DNA of 40,555 nt from an uncultured Eubacteriales bacterium (GTDB lineage: Bacteria > Bacillota > Clostridia > Oscillospirales > Butyricicoccaceae): contig CAJKFC010000003.1 in NCBI GenBank assembly GCA_905199135.1, positions 1 through 40,555 on the forward strand. The letters run 5' to 3'. Position numbers and translations under genes: made by a program. Of the stretch, positions 13,362 through 22,100 are shown in pieces (the stretch's first letter is position 1; the number at the start of each line of letters is the position of its first letter). The notes below the pieces were generated by a model. It saw nothing but the letters and a program-made list of their open reading frames with translations. It was not told where the DNA came from and made no database searches.

Positions 13362-14219
13362 TTGAAAAAAACATTCAAAGCTCTGATTTTTTCAATGTTT
13401 GCCCTTCTCATATGCGTCCTGCCTTCCAAGGCGCTGGGAGAGTATAAGGGAAGCAGCTCGGTTATCGATACATCCGATGCCGCGCAGGGTTATTTCAGCG
13501 CAAGATATACGGCGGGCGGCACCACCAAGATAAAGGTTATGGTGGAAAAGGACGGCGCAAAATACACCTATGACCTCAAAGCCGACGGCACCACCGAAAA
13601 ATATCCTCTTCAGCTGGGAGACGGCAAATACAAGATAAGGGTTTTGAGAAACACAAGCGGCACAAAGTACGCCACAGTGCAGACTGTGTATGAAAATGTA
13701 ACTTTGGAGAGCCCCTTCGCCCCCTATCTCCACAGCAACCAGTATGTAAATTACACCGCCGACACAGGGGTTGTAAAGACTGCGGCTCAGCTTATTAGCC
13801 AGAGCTCCGACAGACTGACCCAGGTGGACAGCGTGTATAAATATGTCACCGACGCCATGACCTACGACAAGAACAAGGCGGCTACGGTGCAGAGCGGCTA
13901 CCTGCCCAATGTGGATCAGGTTGTGGCCGACAAAAAGGGCATATGCTTTGACTATGCCTCGGTTATGGCGGCAATGCTGCGTTCCCAGGGAATACCCACA
14001 AAGCTTGTTACAGGCTATGTGGCTCCCAACAACGCCTACCACGCCTGGAACGAGGTTTGGGTCGAGGGCAAAGGCTGGGTAAAGACCGGCTCCATATACT
14101 TTGACGGCGTAAGCTGGACCCTTATGGACCCCACCTTTACATCGGCGGGCAAGGACAGCAAGTACATCTCCAACTTCATCGGAGACGGCACAAACTACAC
14201 CAAGAAATACGAATATTAA
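13362..14219 (+). CDS. Secreted transglutaminase-like domain protein
   Basis: 285 residues starting at TTG after AGGAGG. A signal peptide covers about residues 1-26 (SKALG). An N-terminal beta region is followed by a transglutaminase-like core with the Cys-His-Asp triad: Cys195 in KGICFDYASV, His227 in AYHAWNEVWV and Asp256 in LMDPTF. Members of this family act as proteases, peptidases or cross-linking enzymes at the cell surface; which of these applies cannot be read here. It has no anchor motif. Its position between a sortase and pilus genes suggests processing or cross-linking of surface proteins. A terminator follows. Confidence 0.9.
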   Translation: MKKTFKALIFSMFALLICVLPSKALGEYKGSSSVIDTSDAAQGYFSARYTAGGTTKIKVMVEKDGAKYTYDLKADGTTEKYPLQLGDGKYKIRVLRNTSGTKYATVQTVYENVTLESPFAPYLHSNQYVNYTADTGVVKTAAQLISQSSDRLTQVDSVYKYVTDAMTYDKNKAATVQSGYLPNVDQVVADKKGICFDYASVMAAMLRSQGIPTKLVTGYVAPNNAYHAWNEVWVEGKGWVKTGSIYFDGVSWTLMDPTFTSAGKDSKYISNFIGDGTNYTKKYEY

Positions 14220-14227
14220 GATTTTTA

Positions 14228-14256
14228 AAGCAGGGTCTTTAAGGCCCTGCTTTTTT
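14228..14256 (+). terminator. Terminator of sortase-transglutaminase operon
   Basis: AAGCAGGG/CCCTGCTT with a 9-nt loop is followed by six T. Confidence 0.88.
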
Positions 14257-14271
14257 GTGCCTTAAAATAAT

Positions 14272-14300
14272 TTGTTTTTTCGGAAAAAGTGTAGTATAAT
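14272..14300 (+). promoter_or_regulatory. Promoter of the pilus-like operon
   Basis: TTGTTT (14272-14277), a 17-bp spacer and TATAAT (14295-14300). Confidence 0.6.
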
Positions 14301-14335
14301 CTTTGCATAGAAATATTTTGAAAGGGGAGGATCGT

Positions 14336-15385
14336 ATGAAGGATAAAAACCGTTATCTGTCCAACGACGAAATATCCATGTTCTTTTTGCAGATATCATA
14401 TATACTTAAGGCAGGTGTGCCCCTTTACGACGGAATTGAGGGCGGTATCGACACCATGAAAAGCGTCAGGCTCAAAGCTGCCGCCGCGGAAATATCCAAA
14501 AAACTGGGAGAGGGCGTCTCCTTTGCCGACTGTCTCAAAGAGAGCGGAGTTTTTCCGCCCTATGTCACAGCCATGGCGGAGATAGGCGAGACCTCGGGCA
14601 GACTTGAGGAGGTGTCAACCTCCCTTGCCGAGTATTACGAGAGGGAGAAAATCACGGCGGCAAAGATGAAAAACGCCGTCATGTACCCCTTCCTGCTGTT
14701 TTGTCTTATGAGTGTGGTGGTGCTGGTGCTTGTCTTTAAGGTGCTGCCCATGTTTGAAAAGATATTCGCCCAGATGGGCGGCGACATCTCGGGAAACGCC
14801 GGACGCATGATGAGAATGGGTATAAACGCCGGTACGGCGGCGGTGTGCGCCGTAGCCGTTATAGTTATAGCCATAGCGTTGGTTTTTGTCCTTTCGAGAG
14901 GTGAAAAGGGCAGAAAAAGGCTTTGGGGCTTTCTGCTCAAATGCCGTCTTACAAAAAATCTCGCCAAAAAGATGGCCGCCAGAAGATTTTCTTCGGCAAT
15001 GTCCTTGATGCTTTCGGGCGGAGTGGATATCAACACCGCTTTGGAGCTTTCAAAGGCGGTGCTTACAGACTATAACCTTGACCACAGCGCCGAGGGCATA
15101 GCCCATGCTTTGAACGAGGGGGCAAGCTTTGCCGAAGCTTTGAGAAAATCGGGAATTTTCCCCGAGAATTTCGCAAGAATGGCCGACATCGGCATGAAAA
15201 CAGGCTCGGCAGACAGCGTTATGGAAAAGCTTTCGGGAATATATGACGAGGAGATAGACATAGCCCTTGAAAACGCCATGTCCCTCATAGAGCCGGTGCT
15301 GGTGGGACTGATTTCCCTTGTCATAGGCATGATACTCATCGCCGTGCTGCTGCCCCTTACAGGCGTCATGGCGTCCATCGGATAG
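14336..15385 (+). CDS. Type II secretion/type IV pilus inner membrane platform protein (GspF/PilC family)
   Basis: 349 residues from ATG 14336 with AAAGGGGAGG upstream; an upstream TTG is less likely. Two T2SSF domains are visible, each opening with a cytoplasmic helical bundle (FFLQISYILKAGVPLYDGIE and FSSAMSLMLSGGVDINTALE). Membrane helices lie near residues 117-140, 165-190 and 315-345. The protein forms the platform on which the assembly ATPase acts. It is the first gene of a six-gene operon ending with the ATPase. Confidence 0.93.
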   Translation: MKDKNRYLSNDEISMFFLQISYILKAGVPLYDGIEGGIDTMKSVRLKAAAAEISKKLGEGVSFADCLKESGVFPPYVTAMAEIGETSGRLEEVSTSLAEYYEREKITAAKMKNAVMYPFLLFCLMSVVVLVLVFKVLPMFEKIFAQMGGDISGNAGRMMRMGINAGTAAVCAVAVIVIAIALVFVLSRGEKGRKRLWGFLLKCRLTKNLAKKMAARRFSSAMSLMLSGGVDINTALELSKAVLTDYNLDHSAEGIAHALNEGASFAEALRKSGIFPENFARMADIGMKTGSADSVMEKLSGIYDEEIDIALENAMSLIEPVLVGLISLVIGMILIAVLLPLTGVMASIG

Positions 15386-15393
15386 GAGGAAAA

Positions 15394-15693
15394 ATGAAGA
15401 AAAAACCCGGACTTATAAAGGGACTTGTCATTTCGGTAATAGTCCTTGCCGTCTTTATCGGCGCAATATTTTTCGCAGACAAAAGGCTCGAGAGCGAGAG
15501 AATGGAAAACCTCAAAGAGGCTGTAAAACGCAGCGCCGTGTCCTGCTACGCCATCGAGGGCTTCTATCCCCCCACAATAGACTATCTCGAGAAAAATTAC
15601 GGCCTTGTCATCGACAGGGAAAGCTACACCGTATATTACGAGGCCTACGGCTCCAACATGCTGCCCGATATAACGGTGCTCAAAAACTGGTAG
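15394..15693 (+). CDS. Small pseudopilin-like protein of the pilus operon
   Basis: 99 residues with one N-terminal membrane helix (about 9-27) and a soluble domain containing CYAIEGFYPPTIDYLEKNYGL. The topology and the Tyr/Pro-rich C-terminal domain resemble minor pilins, but the helix lacks a canonical Gly/Phe prepilin site and Glu5. It starts nine bases after the platform gene, with AGGAGG upstream. The family is not known to me by name. Confidence 0.7.
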   Translation: MKKKPGLIKGLVISVIVLAVFIGAIFFADKRLESERMENLKEAVKRSAVSCYAIEGFYPPTIDYLEKNYGLVIDRESYTVYYEAYGSNMLPDITVLKNW

Positions 15694-15700
15694 GTGAAAC

Positions 15701-16162
15701 ATGAAGATAAAGGAACATTCCCAGTCATTTTTTGTGCTGGCTCTCTATATGATATTCGTCGTTCTCGCCCTGGTGTTTCTCACTGCGGGGGCGTCGGTCT
15801 ACGGCTCCGTCACCGAGAATATGGACGAGAGCTATGAGATAAGAACAGCCCTGTCCTATGTTTCAACAAAGGTGCGCCAGAGCGCGGGCGAGGTGTATAT
15901 GGAAAACAAGGACGGCGCCGCCGTGCTGTCTATTGACGAGACGGCAAGTGACGGCGAGACCTATGTCAGCCGAATATACTTTAAGGACGGCGCTCTGTGG
16001 GAGCTTTACGCTTTGAAGGACGCCGATTACACTCTGGAGGACGGCGACAGACTTTTGGATGTCAAAGACCTCACCTTAGAAATGGAAAACGGCGTCGTGA
16101 CGGCGTCGTGCGAGACAGAGGGCGGAAAAACCTCGTCGGTATCCCTTTTGGTCAGGAGGTAG
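15701..16162 (+). CDS. DUF4860-like pilus-operon protein
   Basis: 153 residues. An N-terminal hydrophobic helix (about 9-30) is followed by a domain starting ENMDESYEIRTALSYVSTKVRQ. That segment matches what I know as DUF4860, found in clostridial pilus loci. It is probably a minor pilin-like subunit that sits in the membrane before assembly. It lies eight bases after the previous gene and four before the next. The domain assignment is from memory of the family pattern. Confidence 0.72.
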   Translation: MKIKEHSQSFFVLALYMIFVVLALVFLTAGASVYGSVTENMDESYEIRTALSYVSTKVRQSAGEVYMENKDGAAVLSIDETASDGETYVSRIYFKDGALWELYALKDADYTLEDGDRLLDVKDLTLEMENGVVTASCETEGGKTSSVSLLVRR

Positions 16163-16165
16163 AGA

Positions 16166-16564
16166 ATGAAAACATCTTCAAAATCTTCGGCCCCCCTTTT
16201 GGAAATAGCCATAGCGGCGGTGATATTCGCCGTGGCAGGGGGATTTATACTCAATATGTTCCTGTCGGCAAGCTACACCCAAAAGGCGGCCTTTGACAAG
16301 ACACAGGCGGCAAATCTCGCCGTGTCGTATATGGAGACAGCCATGGCGGAGGGACAGGAAAAATCGGAAAAGCTGTATTTTGACGCCGACTGGCAGGAGT
16401 GCGGCGAGGACGAGGGGGTATATACCCTGACATTGGACTGTACTTTGGACGGCGAAATGCTTTCGGGCAGCGCCGAGGTGGTAAAAAATGACGGCTATCC
16501 CTTTGCAAACACCGATTACAGTCAGTTGTTTTTTACAGAGTTTAAACATTTAGTTATAGAATAG
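16166..16564 (+). CDS. Minor pseudopilin with Glu5-type N-terminus
   Basis: 132 residues. The N-terminal sequence SS-APLLEIAIAAVIFAVAG keeps Glu at position 5 after the likely prepilin cleavage site, but Ser replaces the usual Gly at -1. A hydrophobic helix and a small soluble domain with two conserved-looking cysteines follow. It would be an assembly-initiating minor pilin. AGGAGG upstream; four bases after the DUF4860-like gene. Confidence 0.75.
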   Translation: MKTSSKSSAPLLEIAIAAVIFAVAGGFILNMFLSASYTQKAAFDKTQAANLAVSYMETAMAEGQEKSEKLYFDADWQECGEDEGVYTLTLDCTLDGEMLSGSAEVVKNDGYPFANTDYSQLFFTEFKHLVIE

Positions 16565-16573
16565 GAGGGCGGC

Positions 16574-16948
16574 ATGAAAAATAAGAACACAATGCCTCTG
16601 CACATCGGCGGAGCTTCGATACTTGCCGTCTTTGTGCTGGTGCTTTTGGCGTCTTTCGGCGGACTTGCCGTGTCGAGCGCCAATGCCGACATGGCCTTCG
16701 CCAAGCGAAACGAGGAAAATATAAAGGAATATTATGCTTTAGACGCCGCCGCCCAGGATAAGCTGGCGGGCGACTGGCAGGACGAGATAAGCTTTGAGGA
16801 AAAAGGTCAGCTTCAGAGCATCGCCGTTTCGGCGGTCAGGGAAAACGGAAAAATCGTCATAGAGGAATACCGCTCTGTGCCGATAATCCCCGAGGGCTAC
16901 GGTGAAAACAGCGCAGACCTCTGGGACGGCGAAACGGAGGAAAAATGA
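16574..16948 (+). CDS. PilX-like small pilus-operon protein
   Basis: 124 residues. A hydrophobic helix (about 13-33) is followed by a helical segment (ADMAFAKRNEENIKEYYALDAAAQDKLAG), which is the arrangement of PilX/GspK-type minor pilins, and then a short acidic tail. No prepilin Glu5 motif is evident. Its stop overlaps the ATPase start (ATGATG), so translation is coupled. AGGAGG precedes the ATG. Confidence 0.68.
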   Translation: MKNKNTMPLHIGGASILAVFVLVLLASFGGLAVSSANADMAFAKRNEENIKEYYALDAAAQDKLAGDWQDEISFEEKGQLQSIAVSAVRENGKIVIEEYRSVPIIPEGYGENSADLWDGETEEK

Positions 16949-18000
16949 TGAATGTCACAGAAATTCTCGAAAGAGCCGTAAAGGAGAGAGCCTCCGACAT
17001 CTTTGTGGTGGCAGGCAGCGCCCTGCGTTTTAAAATTGAAGGGGGCATGGAGAGCCGAAGCGACGGCATATTAAAGCCCGATGACACAACGGACTTTGTC
17101 CAAAAAATATATGAGCTTGCCAAAAGAGACATGAAAAGCATGGAGAGCGGCGACGACGATTTCTCCTTTTCTCTGCCCGGCGCCGCCCGTTTCCGCGTAA
17201 ATGTATACAGACAGAGAGGCTCGGTGGCGGCGATACTCCGCGTCGTGCTCTTCACTCTGCCCGACTATAAGGAATTGGGAATACCCGAAACCGTCATGGA
17301 GCTTTCGAACCGCACGGGAGGTCTCATACTGGTGACAGGCCCTGCCGGCAGCGGCAAAAGCACCACTCTTGCTTGTATGCTCGACAGGATAAATGAGAGC
17401 CGAAGCGGCCACATAATGACCCTCGAAGACCCCATCGAATATCTCCACCGCCACAAGCAGTCGATAGTCAGCCAGAGAGAGGTGTCAATAGACACCGAAT
17501 CCTATGTCAGAGGTCTCAAAGCCGCTTTGAGGCAGGCTCCCGATGTGATACTCATAGGCGAGATGAGGGACGCCGAGACTATAAACATCGCCATGACGGC
17601 GGCCGAGACGGGACATTTAGTGCTTTCCACCCTGCATACTCTGGGCTGCGCCAACTCGGTGGACAGAATCATCGACGCATTTCCCCCACAGCAGCAGCAA
17701 CAGGTCAGGGTACAGCTTTCGATGGTGCTTCAGGCTGTGGTGTCACAGCAGCTTGTGCCCTCCAAAAAGGGAGGAAGAGCGGCGGCATTCGAGGTGCTCA
17801 AGGTGACGCCCGCCGTGCGAAACCTTATAAGGGAGTCCAAGATGCACCAGCTCGACACAGTCATGCTGTCGGGAAAAAGCATGGGAATGCAGACCATGGA
17901 CGCCGCACTTTTGGAGCTCTACCGAAAGGGAGAGATCGAAAAGGAAGATGTGCTGTCAAGGTGCATGAACTACGACGCCGTGTCGAGACAAATAAGATAA
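16945..18000 (+). CDS. pilT: PilT/GspE-family ATPase
   Basis: 351 residues, typical for PilT. The N-terminal PAS-like domain (ASDIFVVAGSALRFKIEGG) is followed by the RecA-like core with Walker A GPAGSGKST (132-140), the Asp box around MTLEDPIEY, Walker B DVILIGEMRD (200-209) and a His box AETGHLVLSTLHT. It is a hexameric cytoplasmic motor, classically for pilus retraction. No PilB-type extension ATPase, major pilin or prepilin peptidase is in the operon, so this motor may have to drive assembly, or partners lie elsewhere. Its start overlaps the previous stop. A terminator follows. Confidence 0.92.
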   Translation: MMNVTEILERAVKERASDIFVVAGSALRFKIEGGMESRSDGILKPDDTTDFVQKIYELAKRDMKSMESGDDDFSFSLPGAARFRVNVYRQRGSVAAILRVVLFTLPDYKELGIPETVMELSNRTGGLILVTGPAGSGKSTTLACMLDRINESRSGHIMTLEDPIEYLHRHKQSIVSQREVSIDTESYVRGLKAALRQAPDVILIGEMRDAETINIAMTAAETGHLVLSTLHTLGCANSVDRIIDAFPPQQQQQVRVQLSMVLQAVVSQQLVPSKKGGRAAAFEVLKVTPAVRNLIRESKMHQLDTVMLSGKSMGMQTMDAALLELYRKGEIEKEDVLSRCMNYDAVSRQIR

Positions 18001-18011
18001 AACAAAAACTC

Positions 18012-18040
18012 AAAGCCGCCCGAAAAGGCGGCTTTTTGAA
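18012..18040 (+). terminator. Terminator of the pilus-like operon
   Basis: AAAGCCGCC/GGCGGCTTT with a 6-nt loop is followed by TTG. A second imperfect hairpin with a T tract lies at about 18107-18146. Confidence 0.85.
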
Positions 18041-18189
18041 TACTAAAAGTATAATTTATAAAAAATAAACTAAAAGTTTTAAAACAGCGCTGTAAAAAAG
18101 CAGTCTGAAAGGCAGAGAAAAAATCTCGCTTTTCAGGCTTTTTTACATTTGAAATAAAAATCACATTTTTTGAGTTTTAACAGTGACTT

Positions 18190-18221
18190 GTGACTGCCGC
18201 GTGACTGCATGGGTGTAAAAT
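18190..18221 (+). promoter_or_regulatory. Distal SARP-type promoter of the solute-binding protein gene
   Basis: GTGACTG at 18190-18196 and again at 18201-18207 (11-bp period), then 8 bp to TAAAAT (18216-18221). A further GTGACT lies at 18183. The geometry is identical to that of the 11959 and 18258 promoters. Confidence 0.6.
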
Positions 18222-18257
18222 CATATTGTAAAAAAAAAATCGGTGGGCGGTCGATTT

Positions 18258-18289
18258 GTGACCGAAATGTGACCGATTGATGATATTAT
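18258..18289 (+). promoter_or_regulatory. Proximal SARP-type promoter of the solute-binding protein gene
   Basis: GTGACCG at 18258-18264 and 18269-18275, with an 11-bp period and identical words, then 8 bp to TATTAT (18284-18289). The -35 position is ACCGAA, so there is no housekeeping -35 element. Confidence 0.68.
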
Positions 18290-18351
18290 TTTTATATAAC
18301 GGAGAATGTTGTGCTTTTTTTATAAAAGTACGGCGCCTTTGGGAGGTGCGG

Positions 18352-19101
18352 ATGAAAAACAAGAAGATAATTTTGGCCTTTGCCATATTGGCCGTTGCGG
18401 TGATTTCGGCGCTCGTGATGCTGCTCGCCGGCGGCTCGGGTCAGGTCTTGAAGATAGCTGTAAGCAAGGAAGACCTCTCGCCATTTACCTTTTTTGATGA
18501 AAACGGTCAGGCTTCTGGATTTGAGACAGAGCTGTTGAAGAAGGCGGCCGAAAAGGCGGGATTTGAAGTCGAAATCGTAAAAATATCCCGCGGCGACGGG
18601 CTGAAAGCTCTCCAAAACGGAGAGGCGGACATTTTCATCGGCGCTCTTTCGGGCGGAGAAAATCAGACTGCGGCATATACAGAGCCATACATAAAGGACG
18701 GGCTGGTCTTTATATCAAAGGACGGAATATCCTCGAAAGAACAGCTCAAGGACAAATCGGTGGCCGTTTTAAAGGACGGCGCCGCCTATATGACCTACGG
18801 CTTTGACGCTTCGTTCAGAGACAGCATAGCCGAATGGACGGCGTACAGCTCCACAGAGGACATGTTCACAGCTTTGGAGAACGGCTCTGTGGACTGCGTG
18901 ATAGCCGAGAAATCCTTTGCCGAGGGCAAAGACTTCGAGACGGCAGACGACGGCGTCACCTCGGAGATATCGGCCTTTTTGGGCAAAAGCTCCCAAAAGT
19001 TTTCCGAAAAGCTCCGGAAAGCCCTCGATACTTTAAAAGAGGACGGAACGGCTTCGGAGCTTTCGCTGAAATGGTTCAGGCAGGATATGGTAAACAGGTA
19101 A
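18352..19101 (+). CDS. Orphan family 3 extracellular solute-binding protein
   Basis: 249 residues from ATG 18352 (GGGAGG upstream). A hydrophobic N-terminal segment (about 5-27) lacks a lipobox cysteine, so the protein is either secreted or held by a signal anchor. The rest has the amino-acid-binding pattern: LKIAVSKEDLSPFTFFDENGQASGFETELLKKAAEKAGFEVEI, then IGALSGGENQTAAYTEPYI and EDMFTALENGSVDCVIAEK. No permease or ATPase gene is adjacent, so it may be a sensor or a partner of the adhesin rather than part of a transporter. Two tandem SARP-type promoters precede it. The giant adhesin starts 52 bases downstream with no terminator between. Confidence 0.88.
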   Translation: MKNKKIILAFAILAVAVISALVMLLAGGSGQVLKIAVSKEDLSPFTFFDENGQASGFETELLKKAAEKAGFEVEIVKISRGDGLKALQNGEADIFIGALSGGENQTAAYTEPYIKDGLVFISKDGISSKEQLKDKSVAVLKDGAAYMTYGFDASFRDSIAEWTAYSSTEDMFTALENGSVDCVIAEKSFAEGKDFETADDGVTSEISAFLGKSSQKFSEKLRKALDTLKEDGTASELSLKWFRQDMVNR

Positions 19102-19153
19102 ACTTTTATAATTTTAATATAATAGTTTTAATTCTTTGAGAAAGGGGTACATC

Positions 19154-22100
19154 ATGAAAACAAAGTTAAAAAGAGCGATAAGTTTTATTTTGGCTTTGGT
19201 TACGCTCATGGGGGCTTTTCCTGTAAGTCCCGCCTTGGCAGTTTCTGAAGGATTGACGCCTCAGTCTGCCCTTTACGGCAAGGACGGATTTATAGGAAAT
19301 GTATCTGAAGACTACCAACTTGAGGGCGGTCAGATACTGCTCACCAAGAAGGCAGAGCCCACAGGCGTGCCCAACCAATATAAGATTACGCTTTCGGTAA
19401 AGGGCAAGGGCGCGGTCAGCCAGACGCCGGGAGCCGACATAGTTCTCGTTCTCGATGAGAGCGGAAGTATGGGTTCAAGCGGCATAAGGGCTCTCAAAAC
19501 GGCGGCTACAACCTTTATCAACACGGTTCTTGCAGACGGCAAGACCAACAGAGTGTCGATAGTCAGGTTTGACACCACGGCGAACGATGCGACACAGTGG
19601 TTCGGCAGCGAGAACAGACAGCAGGCGATAAATTCCCTGCCTTCATATGCAAGCGGCGGCACCAATACCCAGATGGGTCTCTATAAGGCCCGCAAGGCTT
19701 TGGAATCGAGCAACGCCGCCAACAAGTTCATCGTTCTGATGAGCGACGGAGATCCTACATACAACTCTCCCACAAGCTGGTCGGTGGATTCATTTGAGGG
19801 AAAATGGGTTCAGACCGGTGGAATATTTATTCCGGATTATTCCTATACAGCCACTCAGGACGACTACAACAGCGAAAGAATAACCTTCACCTATGGAGAT
19901 CGAAGCGAAGGTACAGGCGGCGATACTACTTATAGGCAATCAAAGGGTGGAGGATTCAGTTCCGAATATACCCTCACCCTCAACTCGGCATATGCCGCCA
20001 TCTACGAGGCCGGTGTTTTCAAAAACGCGGCAGACAACAACAAGATATACACGATAGCCTATAACACCGACAGCACCACTCAGGGCTATTTGAACAGTAT
20101 GTCGAGCGGCAGCGGCTATCAGTACAGCACATCGTCCAATCTCGAGGAGGTCTTCAAGCAGATAGGCGACAAGATCAACGAGAATGTTTCGGGCGGCGTG
20201 ACAGACCCCATGGGCGGCATGATAAGCTTCGAGGGCGGCAACAGGGTCTATTACGCGGGCGCCGTTCAGGATGTCGGAGATTATTATGTCTCCAACGGAA
20301 GCATCCAGGAGAGAGACGGCACCTTCACATGGGGCCCCTCCATTTCCGAGACTGCTTCGACGCTGACATACATCGTCGAGCTCGATGTGGAAAAGGCGGG
20401 CTTTGCCGAAAATTCCCCCTATCCCACCAACGGTACCACTACGATAGACTATCAGGTGGGTACATCTTCCCAAAAAGGTCAGTTCAATGTCCCGACAGTT
20501 TCGGGCACATACAGCAGGGTGTTCAGAATCGGATACCTCGTCAATGAAAACGGCGACTACCTCGATGAAAACGGAAGTGTCACCACAAAGGAATATGCCG
20601 TCGTGGTATCCGAAGAAGAAGATGTCGGCAACCCCAATGCAGGCGGCAGAAATCAGTGGAGATACGGCAGAAGTGTCGATGTGTTAAGACCCACGGAAGG
20701 CCTTGAAAACTATGAGCTCAAATCGTTAGGCACAGTCGAGATAGCCAATATCGACGGCGTGAAGGACTATATTGCCGAGTTCAAATTCTGCCTTAAATCC
20801 CAGAATGTGACGATAGAAAAGGTAGACGAAAACGGCGATCCTCTCACAGGCGCTGAATTTACGGTAAACGGCAAAGTCATGACCGCCGACAAGGGCGCGT
20901 CTGAAAACTCCACCGATTCCTTCAAGGTAGAGATAGGCAAGACCTATACCGTGACAGAGTCCAAAGTCCCCGCAGGACATGAGGGCGCAGATAAGTTTAC
21001 GATTTCCATAAACACCTCCAAGCATGTGCTTGTAAACGGCGAGCCCATAGACGGCACAGTCGTGAAGGTAAACAACACTCCCAGGAACGACATCTCCTAT
21101 ACAGTAAAGTATGTTGACAGAAAGTCGGGCGAGGAGATAGCCGATTCCAAGACCGTGACCGACAAGATCTTCGGCAAGACCTACACAGAGTATCCCGTAA
21201 GTGTAAACGGCTATATCCCCGAGAAAGAGTCCGATACCATCACTCTCAATAAAGAGAGCGGCAACGAACTCATATTCTATTACAATCCCCAGACAGGTCT
21301 TTCCTACACGGTAAACTATCTGGAAGAGGGAACAGACAAGCCTTTGGCAGCGGCCAAAAATGTCGACGACAAGACTTTCGGCGAGAGCGTAACAGAGACA
21401 GCCGCCGAAATCCCGGGCTACAACCTTGTGTCTCCCACAGAGCAGACCATCATCATAGCTCTTGAGGGCAATGTCATCAACTTCTATTACAAGGCCCGCA
21501 CAGACCTTTCCTACACTGTAAATTACCTTGAAAAAGGCACTAACGCAGTGCTTGAAACTGCAAAGGTCGCAAAGAACAGGACATTCGGCGAGAACTATGA
21601 GGAGACCGCCAAGAATATCACAGGCTACAACTATGACGCAGCCAAGAAGTCTATCACCATCAATAAGGAAACAGGCAACGAGCTGATATTCTACTACACC
21701 AAGCGCACAGACCTCTCCTATACGGTCAAATATCTTGAGCAGGGCACAGATAAGCAGCTCAATGAGCCCAAGACAGTAGATAATCAAACCTTCGGAGCAG
21801 AAGTCACAGAAAACGCCATAGACATCGACGGTTACGACAAGGTCGAGCCCACAAGCCAGACCATAACAATAGATGTCACCGGCAACGAAATCACCTTCTA
21901 CTACACCAAGCGTACAAACCTCTCCTACACGGTAAATTACTATGAGGAAGGCACTACGGTCAAGGTGGCGGATTCCAAGACGGTCGGCGGTCAGACCTTC
22001 GGCGAGACCGTCAATGAAAAAGCTGTCGAAGTCAAGGGCTACACACCCGTAGACCCCACAGAGCAGTCGATAACAATTTTCACAGGCGAAAATGTCATCA

